Translations under genes and position numbers: made by a program
Part shown: positions 1-8,867 of the stretch, piece after piece
Layout: every line of letters begins with the position of its first letter
Numbering within the stretch: position 1 is the first letter of the stretch
DNA from: Rhizobium halophilum
GTDB taxonomy: Bacteria; Pseudomonadota; Alphaproteobacteria; Rhizobiales; Rhizobiaceae
Assembly: GCF_021648825.1 (NCBI RefSeq)
Contig: NZ_JAKJHS010000008.1
Location: 141,194-205,193 of the forward strand
Direction: 5' to 3'
Length of the DNA: 64,000 nt
The notes under the pieces: model-generated
Seen by the model: only the letters and a program-made list of their open reading frames with translations
Database searches by the model: none
Told to the model about the DNA's origin: nothing

Positions 1-9
1 GCCCGCTCC

Positions 10-804
10 TTGACAATCAACGCGCTGTCCGTCGGCTACGGCGATACTGAAGTGCTGACCGATATGGATCTTGCCATCCCATCGGGCAGGACGACCGTGA
101 TCGTAGGAGCCAATGCCTGCGGTAAGTCAACCTTGCTGCGCGCGATGTCCAGGCTGATCTCCCCCCGCAGGGGACAAGTGCTCCTGGACGGGAAATCCAT
201 TCACCGGATGCCGTCTCGCGAACTGGCCCGATCGATGGGGCTACTGCCCCAATCACCGATCGCGCCCGAAGGGATCACGGTTGCAGATCTCGTCAGCAGA
301 GGCCGCCACCCGCACCAGGGCATGTTCTCCAGTTGGACGAAAAGGGATGATGAGGCCGTGGCCAATGCACTCGCTGCGACAGCGACGGCAGAGCTCGCGG
401 ACCGGCCGGTTGATGAGCTTTCCGGCGGGCAGCGCCAGCGCGTCTGGATTGCCATGGCACTGGCGCAGCAAACAGAGATCCTGCTGCTCGATGAGCCAAC
501 GACCTTTCTCGATATCAGCCATCAGATCGATGTTCTCGATCTGCTGATGGATCTCAACCGGGCGCAAGCGACCACCATCGTCATGGTGTTGCATGATCTC
601 AACCTGGCCGCGCGATATGCCGATCATCTTATCACAATGGTCAGAGGCCGACTGCACCTGGCCGGCAGTCCTCAAGATGTCCTGACGGAAGAGACTGTTC
701 GGCAGGTCTTCGGGCTCGAAAGCTGCATCATCACCGACCCCACCTCCGGTCGACCAATCATGCTTCCGATCGGGCGGCATAAAATGGAGAGCGAACGTGC
801 TTGA
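10..804 (+). CDS. Fe-siderophore ABC transporter ATP-binding protein (FecE/FepC-like), 5' end possibly outside window
   Basis: ATPase that would power import of a ferric siderophore from the periplasm. Visible are the Walker A motif GANACGKST at about residues 33-41, the signature LSGGQRQR near 136-143, and Walker B LLLDEPTTFLD about 20 residues later; the length (264) is normal for the FecE family. The reading frame is open to the left edge and the first start in it is a TTG at base 10, so the true start may lie upstream of the window. The next gene is a siderophore-interacting reductase, which supports an iron role. The binding protein and permeases are presumably upstream. Family is secure; the siderophore is unknown. 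Confidence 0.85.
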   Translation: MTINALSVGYGDTEVLTDMDLAIPSGRTTVIVGANACGKSTLLRAMSRLISPRRGQVLLDGKSIHRMPSRELARSMGLLPQSPIAPEGITVADLVSRGRHPHQGMFSSWTKRDDEAVANALAATATAELADRPVDELSGGQRQRVWIAMALAQQTEILLLDEPTTFLDISHQIDVLDLLMDLNRAQATTIVMVLHDLNLAARYADHLITMVRGRLHLAGSPQDVLTEETVRQVFGLESCIITDPTSGRPIMLPIGRHKMESERA

Positions 805-858
805 GGATCAAGCCACCTTGGCCCCTCTTGGCACAAATTTAATCCAGGAGTTGTTGCC

Positions 859-1929
859 ATGAATGCCATGCCGACTTTCAAACTTTCCGGCGTTGCTCTT
901 CCGACGGATCCGCTCTTCATGCTCGACGAGGTCTGCGAGCATTTTGTAGAGCATTCGGAAGTGCAGAGGGACCAGGACGTGCTCATCCTGAAATGCGAAA
1001 TCGGCACTGCAGACATCCGTCTGGCGGACAATCGGCTGATGATTGACCTCACATGTCCAACGGAGGAAGCCCTTCATCTCACGCGCAACATGATAGCGGA
1101 GCACCTCTTCTACTTCGCGGGAGAGGAACCGTTTGAGCTGTCATGGGAAAGCCCTCCCCCTGTCACCCGCCTGCCCAACATGCATGAGGTTACCGTCGTC
1201 TCGGCGGAGAATGTCACGCCGCGCATGCGGCGGGTGAAGTTCGCCTGTAACGACATCGAGCCCTTCGTCGACGGTGATATGCATGTCCGCCTGCTCGTTC
1301 CCCCAAAGGGCAGAGCACCGATCTGGCCAGGTCTCGGCGACGATGGCCGGATCGCGTGGCCGAAGGGCGAAGACGAGATCCTGGTGCGGGTTTACACCAT
1401 CCGCGCGGTTGATCTGGATCGACGTGAACTTTGGGTCGATTTCGTCCAGCATCCTGCCCCGGGAATTGAGACTCCAGGTGCCGACTTCGCCCGCGATGCA
1501 CAGCCGGGTGACAAGGTCGCGCTGATTGTGCCTGGCGGCGGCGATTTTCCGAAGGGAGAGACGGTGCTATTGGCAGGCGACGAAACCGCGCTGCCGGCCA
1601 TCGCCCGCATTGCAGCGGAAGCTCCTGCAGGCACCCGCATAACCGCAATCATAGAGGTCGAGAACGAGGCGGAAGAACAACCGCTGTCGAGCGCAGCTTC
1701 GCTCGAGGTGCAGTGGCTGCACCGAAGCGACTATCCTGAAAGAGCGCCGGGTATCCTTCGCAACGCTATCAGGGAAGCCATAGCCGCAAGCGCCCCCGAA
1801 ACCTATGTCTGGGTGGCCTGTGAAAAGCAGGACGTCCGCAGCATTCGCGCCTTTTTGAAGGACCGCGGCCACGATCGCCGCCGCAGGTATGTCGCCTGGT
1901 ACTGGGAACGGGGTAAACCCTCCACCTGA
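859..1929 (+). CDS. Siderophore-interacting protein (FAD-dependent ferric-siderophore reductase) with N-terminal DUF2218-like domain
   Basis: Cytoplasmic flavoprotein expected to reduce ferric siderophore to release iron. Residues 1 to about 95 look like a DUF2218 domain, often fused to this family. From about 105 the FAD-binding barrel follows, with the flavin motif RVYT at 177-180 (RxYT/S class), then the SIP NAD(P)H-binding domain, whose end reads RRRYVAWYWERGK, typical of family C-termini. An AGGAG ribosome site lies 8 bases before the ATG. It follows the FecE-like ATPase by 54 bases, so the two are probably cotranscribed. Call is firm; the reductant preference is not visible. Confidence 0.88.
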   Translation: MNAMPTFKLSGVALPTDPLFMLDEVCEHFVEHSEVQRDQDVLILKCEIGTADIRLADNRLMIDLTCPTEEALHLTRNMIAEHLFYFAGEEPFELSWESPPPVTRLPNMHEVTVVSAENVTPRMRRVKFACNDIEPFVDGDMHVRLLVPPKGRAPIWPGLGDDGRIAWPKGEDEILVRVYTIRAVDLDRRELWVDFVQHPAPGIETPGADFARDAQPGDKVALIVPGGGDFPKGETVLLAGDETALPAIARIAAEAPAGTRITAIIEVENEAEEQPLSSAASLEVQWLHRSDYPERAPGILRNAIREAIAASAPETYVWVACEKQDVRSIRAFLKDRGHDRRRRYVAWYWERGKPST

Positions 1930-2012
1930 CCAGACGGCATTCAAGGATCAGCTTGGGAGGTTGGGAAGTGTAGCCTTTGCAGCGTGTTGCTGCGCCCGCG
2001 GCTTCATCCGCG

Positions 2013-2801
2013 CTAGAGGGAAAGCGCCTCCCTCAGCCGGGTCGTGCTTCTCACCCGCAGGTCGAGGTCGGCTTCCATATGATCAATATGATGAAGCATC
2101 AGGTGTTGTGCCGCCTTCCCGTCGCCACGCTCTAGTGCCTCCAGGATGGCGAGGTGCTCGTCGTGCCCGCAACTCGAGATACCTGATTGGCCGTAGAGGG
2201 CGATGACGAGTGAAGAGCGCGCGATCAACTCCTCCATAAACCTCTCTAGAATGGCATTCCCGCTCATCGATGCCAATTGCAGATGAAAATCGCCGGAGGC
2301 CTTAATCTCCGCGCGCCTCGCCGACGGGCCGCGTTCGCTGAGATAGCGGCTCTCTGCCTGCAGTTGCCGCCGCAGAACCTCCGCCCTCTCTACATCGAAC
2401 CGACCCATCGCTGCAGTCAAGATTCCAGGCTCGATCAGCCGCCGCGAGGCGAAGACCTGCCGCGCTTCCTCCGGCGTAGGATTGGCGACAAAGGCACCCC
2501 GGTTGCGCTCCATCCGGACGAGGCCTTCAAAAGACAGCATCTGAAGCCCGGCTCGGGCGACGGTGCGACTGACATCGAACAGAGACCCGACCTCGCTCTC
2601 TGTAAGCTTCGTCCCAGGCGCAAGGCGCCGATCGATGATCGCATTCCTCAGCGCGTCGCGAATGGCGAGCGAACGATCTTCGTTCGGATTCGAGGTGATG
2701 TTCTGGATGTTCATCGGCGCTTCCGGATCAGCTTGTTCTAGCGACTGGCTTCTCTCCTGCCAAGTGTCTGCAGTCGAAGAAGGGATCGCATACAATTTCA
2801 T
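2013..2801 (-). CDS. GntR-family regulator, FadR/FCD subfamily
   Basis: DNA-binding regulator of about 262 residues. The winged helix spans about 38-105 (LAPGTKLTESEVGSLFDVSRTVAR region), followed by an all-helical FCD ligand-binding domain. The metal-site pattern of FCD proteins is visible (SGDFHLQL, CGHDEHLAI, HHIDHME). The start at 2801 has GGAG about 11 bases upstream; an upstream extension to 2870 and an internal ATG at 2714 are possible. It is divergent from the ABC transporter operon beginning at 2942, which it most likely controls. Ligand unknown, presumably the transported substrate or a product. Confidence 0.85.
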   Translation of the reverse strand: MKLYAIPSSTADTWQERSQSLEQADPEAPMNIQNITSNPNEDRSLAIRDALRNAIIDRRLAPGTKLTESEVGSLFDVSRTVARAGLQMLSFEGLVRMERNRGAFVANPTPEEARQVFASRRLIEPGILTAAMGRFDVERAEVLRRQLQAESRYLSERGPSARRAEIKASGDFHLQLASMSGNAILERFMEELIARSSLVIALYGQSGISSCGHDEHLAILEALERGDGKAAQHLMLHHIDHMEADLDLRVRSTTRLREALSL

Positions 2802-2899
2802 CAAGCGTTTGTCTCCATTTTGCGCAGGCCTTGAAGGTGCCGCGGTGAGATACCTCTCGCGACTGCCCAATCACGCTGAACCCGCTCGATTTTCCGATT

Positions 2900-2914
2900 T
2901 GGCACGATCCCTGC
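2900..2914 (+). promoter_or_regulatory. Candidate sigma-54 (RpoN) promoter
   Basis: TGGCACGATCCCTGC matches the -24/-12 consensus TGGCACG-N4-TTGC with one mismatch (C for T) and exact GG-to-GC spacing. Transcription would begin near base 2926, just before the start codon at 2942. It points to nitrogen- or enhancer-dependent expression of the transporter operon. No enhancer-binding protein gene is in the window. Confidence 0.55.
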
Positions 2915-2941
2915 ATAGCTGTGTTGGCAGGGGTATCAGAC

Positions 2942-4030
2942 ATGAGCAAAGCATCCGAGATCGACATCGTCTCCGTCAGTAAAGTCTACGGCACAACCAT
3001 CGCTGTGGAAGCGATCAGTCTGAAGATACCGGGAGGTACCTATTGTTGCCTTCTCGGCCCGTCCGGATGTGGAAAGACGTCGACCCTGCGAATGATTGCA
3101 GGCCACGAGACGATTAACAGCGGCGACATCCGGCTTGGGAATACCGTCGTGACTGACCTCCCGCCGGCCCGCCGTGGTACGGCGATGATGTTTCAGTCCT
3201 ATGCGCTCTTTCCCCACCTTGATCTCGCCGACAACGTCGCATTCAGCCTGAAGATGAAGGGTATGGCGAAAGAAGAGCGTCGAGCCAAGGCAATGACCAT
3301 GCTGGAGCTCATGGAGTTGCAGTCCTACGCGACCCGCAGACCAGCCCAGCTTTCAGGTGGACAGCAGCAGCGCGTGGCTTTGGCCCGCGCACTGATCACC
3401 AACCCTCAAGCCCTGCTTCTCGACGAGCCACTCTCGGCGCTTGATCCATTCTTGAAAGTGCGCATGCGCGCCGAGTTGAAGAAGCTGCAGACGTCTCTCG
3501 GTATCACCTTCGTGCATGTCACCCACAGCCAGGAAGAGGCGATGGCGCTTGCTGACTTGATCGTCGTGATGAACGACGGTCGGATTGAACAGGCAGCGGC
3601 ACCGCGGGTGGTGTTTGAGAAGCCGGCAACCGCATTCGTTGCCCGTTTCATGGGCGACCACAATGTCGTTTCAGGTCGCGTCACTGCGCATCACGACGGT
3701 ATCGCTACCGTCAGCGTATCGCAGGATACCAGTTTCATCGCCGTTGATGGCGTGAACTCTTTGGATGAGGTCGCCGATCTTGCCATCCGAACCGACCGCG
3801 TTCGTGTCGGCCACAGGGATGGCCGCGGCCTCGGCTTTACCGGCGAGGTCACCAATATCGAGTATCGCGGGGCTTCGGTGAAGCTCTCGGTCGCTGGAGC
3901 CGGCATCGACGATTTCACGGCCATCCTGCGCGACAGCGAATTCTTCGCCAACCCCATTCGCGTCGGCGAGCAACTGCCTCTTTGCTGGGACAAGGAGGAC
4001 GTCATCTTCCTTGGTCGCACCCGGCACTGA
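2942..4030 (+). CDS. ABC transporter ATP-binding protein, polyamine/opine/2-aminoethylphosphonate type (PotA-like)
   Basis: ATPase of a binding-protein-dependent importer, 362 residues. Walker A GPSGCGKTS lies near residue 40, LSGGQQQR near 138, Walker B LLLDEPLSALD near 158, and a C-terminal TOBE region of about 120 residues is typical of the PotA/MalK class. The ATG at 2942 was preferred over the TTG at 2921. It is first in an operon with binding protein, two permeases, racemase and acetyltransferase. Walker, signature and TOBE architecture make the family certain; the substrate is not readable from sequence. Confidence 0.92.
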   Translation: MSKASEIDIVSVSKVYGTTIAVEAISLKIPGGTYCCLLGPSGCGKTSTLRMIAGHETINSGDIRLGNTVVTDLPPARRGTAMMFQSYALFPHLDLADNVAFSLKMKGMAKEERRAKAMTMLELMELQSYATRRPAQLSGGQQQRVALARALITNPQALLLDEPLSALDPFLKVRMRAELKKLQTSLGITFVHVTHSQEEAMALADLIVVMNDGRIEQAAAPRVVFEKPATAFVARFMGDHNVVSGRVTAHHDGIATVSVSQDTSFIAVDGVNSLDEVADLAIRTDRVRVGHRDGRGLGFTGEVTNIEYRGASVKLSVAGAGIDDFTAILRDSEFFANPIRVGEQLPLCWDKEDVIFLGRTRH

Positions 4031-4077
4031 CACCAGAAACGACAAGAACAGGCCACGGCCAACAGAGGAGAACGGAC

Positions 4078-5367
4078 ATGACGAAAGCAGACACGACAGC
4101 CAAAGGAATTTCGCGCCGCGCCTTGCTGAAGACCGGTGCCGCAGCAGCAGGCCTTGCCGCTGGATCAGGCGCCATCACAGGCTTCCCCACCATTTGGGCG
4201 CAGTCCAACATCACCCTTCGCCAGTTCGGCACCGGTGTTTCCAATCTCAATGCAATCGCAGAGCAGTGCAAGAAGGACCTCGGCATCACGCTGGAAATGA
4301 CGGCTTCCGATTCCGATGCCGCAGCCCAGCGTGCTGTGACGCAGCCGAATTCCTATGACATCGCCGACGTCGAGTACTGGATCCTCAAGAAGGTCTTCCC
4401 AACCGGTGTGATCCAGCCAATGGATGTGACCAAGCTGAAGCACTACGACAGCGTGGTGCCGCTGTTTAAGACAGGCAAGCTGACACCGGACACCGAGATC
4501 GCTCAGGGCACTGCCCCGCATACGGTGGGATATGTCGAGAAGCCGGGCGACAAGACTTTCGCGAGCGGCGAAACCCAGTGGTTCACCATGATGCCGACGA
4601 TCTACAATGCCGATACGCTCGGCATCCGACCTGACCTCGTCGGCCGTGAGATCACGAGCTGGGCCGACATCATGGACCCGGCGTTCAAGGGCAAGACCTC
4701 GATCCTCAACATTCCGTCTATCGGCATCATGGATGCCGCCATGATCATGGAAGCGATGGGCAAGATCAAATACGCCGACAAGGGCAACATGACGAAGGAG
4801 GAGATCGACCAGACAATCGACTTCCTGATCCAGGCCAAGCAGGACGGTCAGTTCCGCGCCTTCTGGAAGTCTTTTGATGAGTCGGTAAACCTGATGTCTT
4901 CGGGTGAGGTGGTGATCCAATCCATGTGGTCTCCAGCCGTTGCAGCAGTTCGTGCCAAGGGGATCGACTGCAAATACCAACCGCTCAAGGAAGGCTACCG
5001 CGCCTGGGGTGGCGGATTGGGGCTTGCCGCGCATCTTAGCGGCGCGCAGCTCGACGCAGCCTATGAATACATCAACTGGTACACCTCTGGCTGGGTCGGT
5101 GCGTATCTCAACCGCCAAGGCTACTATTCGGCCTGCATGGAGACTGCCAAGGCTCACATGTCAGCCGATGAATGGGGCTTCTGGATCGAGGGCAAGGCTG
5201 CACAGGATGATATCCTGTCGCCTGATGGCAAGGTCATGGAAAAGGCTGGTGCCGTCCGCGACGGCGGCTCCTTCGACGAGCGCATGGGTCAAGTTGCGTG
5301 CTGGAACTCGGTGATGGACGAAGACCGCTACATGGTCCGCCGTTGGAACGAATTCATCGCCGCCTGA
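4078..5367 (+). CDS. ABC transporter extracellular solute-binding protein (PotD/opine type), Tat signal
   Basis: Periplasmic binding protein of 429 residues. The N-terminus carries a twin-arginine signal (SRRALLKTG followed by an Ala/Gly-rich stretch and cleavage near IWAQ), so it is probably exported folded by Tat. The rest resembles spermidine/putrescine-type family 1 binding proteins with the ADIMDPAFKGK hinge region. GAGG precedes the ATG at 4078; an upstream in-frame ATG at 3982 overlaps the ATPase gene and lacks a ribosome site. Substrate likely a cationic or zwitterionic nitrogen compound (inference). Confidence 0.9.
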   Translation: MTKADTTAKGISRRALLKTGAAAAGLAAGSGAITGFPTIWAQSNITLRQFGTGVSNLNAIAEQCKKDLGITLEMTASDSDAAAQRAVTQPNSYDIADVEYWILKKVFPTGVIQPMDVTKLKHYDSVVPLFKTGKLTPDTEIAQGTAPHTVGYVEKPGDKTFASGETQWFTMMPTIYNADTLGIRPDLVGREITSWADIMDPAFKGKTSILNIPSIGIMDAAMIMEAMGKIKYADKGNMTKEEIDQTIDFLIQAKQDGQFRAFWKSFDESVNLMSSGEVVIQSMWSPAVAAVRAKGIDCKYQPLKEGYRAWGGGLGLAAHLSGAQLDAAYEYINWYTSGWVGAYLNRQGYYSACMETAKAHMSADEWGFWIEGKAAQDDILSPDGKVMEKAGAVRDGGSFDERMGQVACWNSVMDEDRYMVRRWNEFIAA

Positions 5368-5375
5368 TGCTTTCT

Positions 5376-5403
5376 AGGGCCGGCGCACCTATGCGCCGGC
5401 CCT
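5376..5403 (+). promoter_or_regulatory. Strong intergenic stem-loop after the binding-protein gene
   Basis: A 12-bp perfect inverted repeat (AGGGCCGGCGCA / TGCGCCGGCCCT) with a CCTA loop, 8 bases after the binding-protein stop. No T-run follows, so it is more likely an RNA-stabilising or partial-termination hairpin that raises binding-protein mRNA over permease mRNA. Confidence 0.75.
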
Positions 5404-5429
5404 ACCAATAGACCGGCAGAGGGCGAGAT

Positions 5430-6344
5430 ATGGCGACATTGGCTTCATCGCACACGGATACGGCAGACAGCGCGCAGGCACGTGCTGGGCGCCGTTTCCC
5501 AGCGGCACTGATTGCTTACTTGCAGGCGGCACCGCTTGCCTTGATCTTATGCAGCTTCCTTCTGCTTCCCATTCTGATGATCGGCACCGTCAGCTTCTGG
5601 GATTACGACTTTGCCGCCATGTATCCGGATTTCGTAACTTTCAACTACACCGAGACGTTGGGTTCCTGGGTGACCTGGAAAACCTATCTCAACACCCTCA
5701 AGTTTGCTTTCCTGGTCTGGGGCATCACGCTTTTCATCGGCTTCTGGGTCGCTTACTTCCTCGCCTTCCACGTCAGAAGCTCCGCAATGCAGATGGTTCT
5801 CTTCCTCGTCTGCACGGTGCCGTTTCTCACCTCCAACATCATCCGGATGATTTCCTGGATCCCCGTGCTTGGACGCAACGGGCTCATCAACTCCGCCCTG
5901 TTGAACGCCGGCGTCGTGTCAGAGCCCGTGGAGTGGCTTCTTTATTCCGATTTCGCCGTCGTGCTGGCAATGGTTCACCTCTACACGCTGTTCATGGTAA
6001 CGCCGATCTTCAACACTCTCATGCGCATAGACAAAACGCTTATCGAAGCTGCGCGCGATGCAGGCGCAAGCAGCTGGCAGACGCTTCTCAACGTCGTGCT
6101 TCCATTGGCGAAGCCAGGGATGGCGATCGGAACAATCTTTGTCGTCACGCTGGTGATGGCTGACTTTTCGACGGTCCAGGTGATGTCCGGCGGTCAGAGC
6201 GCCTCCGTCGCGCTGATGATGAAGAACCAGATGTCGCTGCTGCAATACCCGGCAGCCGCGGCGAACGCAGTGATCCTGCTGGCTCTCGTCCTCCTGATGG
6301 TGGCGGGAATCCTCCGCATCGTCGACATCCGCAAGGAGCTTTAG
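5430..6344 (+). CDS. ABC transporter permease (PotB-like)
   Basis: Inner-membrane permease of 304 residues with about six hydrophobic segments; the first is at about 28-52 after a polar N-terminus. The cytoplasmic EAA loop is visible as EAARDAGASSWQT followed by VVLPLAKPG, which docks on the ATPase. It is separated from the binding-protein gene only by the stem-loop and abuts the second permease with no gap. Family PotB/binding-protein-dependent permease is clear. Confidence 0.9.
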   Translation: MATLASSHTDTADSAQARAGRRFPAALIAYLQAAPLALILCSFLLLPILMIGTVSFWDYDFAAMYPDFVTFNYTETLGSWVTWKTYLNTLKFAFLVWGITLFIGFWVAYFLAFHVRSSAMQMVLFLVCTVPFLTSNIIRMISWIPVLGRNGLINSALLNAGVVSEPVEWLLYSDFAVVLAMVHLYTLFMVTPIFNTLMRIDKTLIEAARDAGASSWQTLLNVVLPLAKPGMAIGTIFVVTLVMADFSTVQVMSGGQSASVALMMKNQMSLLQYPAAAANAVILLALVLLMVAGILRIVDIRKEL

Positions 6345-7163
6345 ATGCAACGAGAAGCCCGCTCCCGTGAATTCTACGCTCTTACGATTTTCTTCGCGCT
6401 TTTTGTCGTGTTTCTCTACGGACCGCTGTCGGCCATCCTGATCCTCTCCTTCCAGGGCCCAAACGGTGGGCTCACCTTCCCCCTGAACGGAGTCTCGTTT
6501 CGCTGGTTTGCCAATCTCTTGGAGACGCAAGCTGTTGGAGACTTCGGTGGCTCATTCCGGCGCTCGCTTGCGCTTGGCCTCATGGTGACGACCACGACCG
6601 TTGTTGTGTCGCTCCTGGCCGGGCTTGCCTTCCGAAGGCGTTTTGTCGGAGCCACCGCCCTCTTCTACCTCGCGGTCGCAAGCCTCGTTGTCCCCTCCAT
6701 CATCATATCCCTAGGCATTGGCGTAGTCTTTCAGCAGATGGGCCTGCAGCCCGCCTGGTACTCGTCTGCCTTAGGCGCTCATCTCACTTGGACACTGCCC
6801 TTTGGCGTTCTTATCATGTTTGCCGTGTTCAACCGCTTTTCCCCGGCCTACGAAGAGGCTGCCCGTGACCTCGGAGCGTCGTCTTGGCAGACCTTCCGCC
6901 ATGTGCTGCTGCCGATCATTGCACCGAGCCTCATCGGCGTCGGGCTATTCGGCTTTACCCTCTCCTACGACGAGTTCGCCCGCACATTATTGGCCGCGGG
7001 AACTTACAATACACTGCCGCTCGAGATCTACGCGATGACCACCAATGTCACGACACCCGTTCTTTACGCACTCGGGACAGTCACCACAGCCTTCTCCTTC
7101 CTCGTCATTCTCGCCACGCTCCTTCTCATCCTCCGCCTTAACCGGCGGCGCCTCAAAGGCTGA
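6345..7163 (+). CDS. ABC transporter permease (PotC-like)
   Basis: Second inner-membrane permease, 272 residues, starting directly after the TAG stop of the preceding permease (0-base gap), implying translational coupling. EAA loop EAARDLGASSWQT followed by VLLPIIAPS is present in the usual position in the second half. Together with the preceding permease it forms the heterodimeric channel of the importer. Confidence 0.9.
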   Translation: MQREARSREFYALTIFFALFVVFLYGPLSAILILSFQGPNGGLTFPLNGVSFRWFANLLETQAVGDFGGSFRRSLALGLMVTTTTVVVSLLAGLAFRRRFVGATALFYLAVASLVVPSIIISLGIGVVFQQMGLQPAWYSSALGAHLTWTLPFGVLIMFAVFNRFSPAYEEAARDLGASSWQTFRHVLLPIIAPSLIGVGLFGFTLSYDEFARTLLAAGTYNTLPLEIYAMTTNVTTPVLYALGTVTTAFSFLVILATLLLILRLNRRRLKG

Positions 7164-7172
7164 GAGCCACTA

Positions 7173-7922
7173 ATGCGCATTCTTGTCGTTAATCCGAATA
7201 CCACCGCCAGTATGACCAGGCGCATTGCGGCGGCGGCCGAACGCGTCACCGCAGCGGGCACAGAGATCATTGCCCGAACATCCGCCATGGGGCCCGAATC
7301 CATCGAAGGCTATTACGACGAAGCGCTGGCGGTCCCGGGCCTGCTGCAGGCAATCCATCAAGGTGAACAGGAAGGCGCCGAGGCTGCCATCATCGCCTGC
7401 TTTGACGATACCGGGCTTGACGCCGCCCGTTCCATGGCGGGCATCCCCGTCATCGGCATCTGCGAAGCGGCAGTGGCGACTGCCTCTTTCATCGCCCAAA
7501 GATTTACAGTGGTGACCACGATGGAACGGTCGAGGCTGCCGGTGGAAGCCTTGGTACACCGCTACGGAATGGGAGGCCGAGCCAAGGTACGCGCAGCCGA
7601 CATTCCAGTTCTGTCCCTTGAAGATCCTGGCTCGGCAGCGCGCGATCGGCTCTGCCGGGAAATCGAGCTTGCACTGCGTGAAGACCGCGCCGAAGCCATC
7701 GTGCTCGGATGTGCCGGCATGGCAAACCTGCCGCAGCAGCTCCAGGCGGACTACAACATACCGGTGATCGACGGCGTGGCTGCCGCCGTGAAGCAAGCCG
7801 AAGGCCTTGTTGCCCTCGGCCTCTCCACCGCCAAACGCGGAGCATATGCTTTTCCGCTGGAAAAGCGGTACTCGGGAATGCTGGCGACCTTCGCACCAGG
7901 CGACAGAGCACCTGCTGTATGA
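7173..7922 (+). CDS. Asp/Glu/hydantoin racemase family protein (allantoin/hydantoin racemase-like)
   Basis: 249 residues. The N-terminus MRILVVNPNTTASMT and the SIEGYYDEALAVPG segment are hallmarks of the hydantoin/allantoin racemase branch. Two catalytic cysteines are in place: AIIACFDDTGLDAARS (about residue 74) and VLGCAGMANL (about residue 177). It would interconvert enantiomers of a 5-substituted hydantoin, allantoin or related compound by a two-base mechanism. It lies 9 bases after the permease gene, so the imported compound may be chiral and nitrogen-rich. No hydantoinase or carbamoylase gene is next to it, so the substrate stays open. Confidence 0.82.
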   Translation: MRILVVNPNTTASMTRRIAAAAERVTAAGTEIIARTSAMGPESIEGYYDEALAVPGLLQAIHQGEQEGAEAAIIACFDDTGLDAARSMAGIPVIGICEAAVATASFIAQRFTVVTTMERSRLPVEALVHRYGMGGRAKVRAADIPVLSLEDPGSAARDRLCREIELALREDRAEAIVLGCAGMANLPQQLQADYNIPVIDGVAAAVKQAEGLVALGLSTAKRGAYAFPLEKRYSGMLATFAPGDRAPAV

Positions 7923-8761
7923 CCGCCGCACCGGAAATCCGCCCGCTCAGCCTTTCAGAAGTTGAGCTGTTATTGGAATGGGCGAGGCAGGAAGGCTGGA
8001 ACCCGGGCCTGAACGATGCAGAGGCATTCTTCAAAGCAGACCCTGAAGGCTTCCTTGGCTGCTTTACAGCGGATGCCCTGGTCGCAGGAATATCTGCAGT
8101 TCGTTACGGCAGAAGCTTCGGCTTCATCGGTCTCTACATCTGTCGGCCCGAGTACCGCGGCAGAGGGTTTGGCAAACTGATCTGGGACGCGGCGATGAGG
8201 CATCTGGCGGGCCGCATGATTGGTCTGGACGGCGTTCCGCAACAGCAGCCGAACTACCGGCGGATGGGCTTTGAGGAAGATTACCGGACGATCCGCTGGA
8301 GCGGCAAAATTGCGCCTCACCAACCTAGTGCAACATCTGTCTCGCCAATTTCGCCCATGATGCTGCCGGACGTGATCGCCTACGACCGGCGGAGCTTTCC
8401 CGCGGAACGTGACACGTTTCTACATGCATGGCTGCAGCCACCACGCGAGACGATGGTGTTCATTCGTGAAGAGGCCATCACGGGCTATGCTGTCCTTCGC
8501 CGCTGCCATGACGGCTATAAGGTTGGGCCCCTGCTCGCTGACGGTGTCAGAGAGGCGGAAGAACTATTCTTCGCCTGCATCAACAAGGTGGGTGGCGAGG
8601 TCTTGCACCTCGACGTCCCGGAGACACAAGAGGCGTTTTCCAGGGTGCTGCTGGATGCCGGCATGGCTCCAGGCTTTGAAACCAGTCGCATGTACAAAAA
8701 CGGAAGCCCGAGGATCATTCCGCAGGGCGTCTTCGCCATCACGACGCTGGAATTGGGTTAA
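7919..8761 (+). CDS. GNAT acetyltransferase, tandem-domain type
   Basis: 280 residues starting at an ATG that overlaps the racemase stop by four bases (ATGA). The N-terminal GNAT domain shows the acetyl-CoA motif RPEYRGRGFGKLIWDAAM at about residues 75-92; the second half resembles the C-terminal acetyltransferase domain of YitH/HolE-like proteins (DRRSFPAERDTFLHAWL). It is last in the transporter operon and may acetylate the imported amine or a breakdown product (inference). The acceptor cannot be told from sequence. Confidence 0.82.
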   Translation: MTAAPEIRPLSLSEVELLLEWARQEGWNPGLNDAEAFFKADPEGFLGCFTADALVAGISAVRYGRSFGFIGLYICRPEYRGRGFGKLIWDAAMRHLAGRMIGLDGVPQQQPNYRRMGFEEDYRTIRWSGKIAPHQPSATSVSPISPMMLPDVIAYDRRSFPAERDTFLHAWLQPPRETMVFIREEAITGYAVLRRCHDGYKVGPLLADGVREAEELFFACINKVGGEVLHLDVPETQEAFSRVLLDAGMAPGFETSRMYKNGSPRIIPQGVFAITTLELG

Positions 8762-8867
8762 TCTTCTTCGATGTAGTGCGGACGCTCGGCGATGATCTGT
8801 CGAATGCCCTGTTTGGAGCGGCCGGTGCGATTTGCGTTCGTTTTTCCTGTTGGTTCCGAAGGCGGGG

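Noticed and set aside
4165..5157. 330-residue minus-strand frame
   Set aside because: Antisense of the Tat-exported binding protein; no motif.
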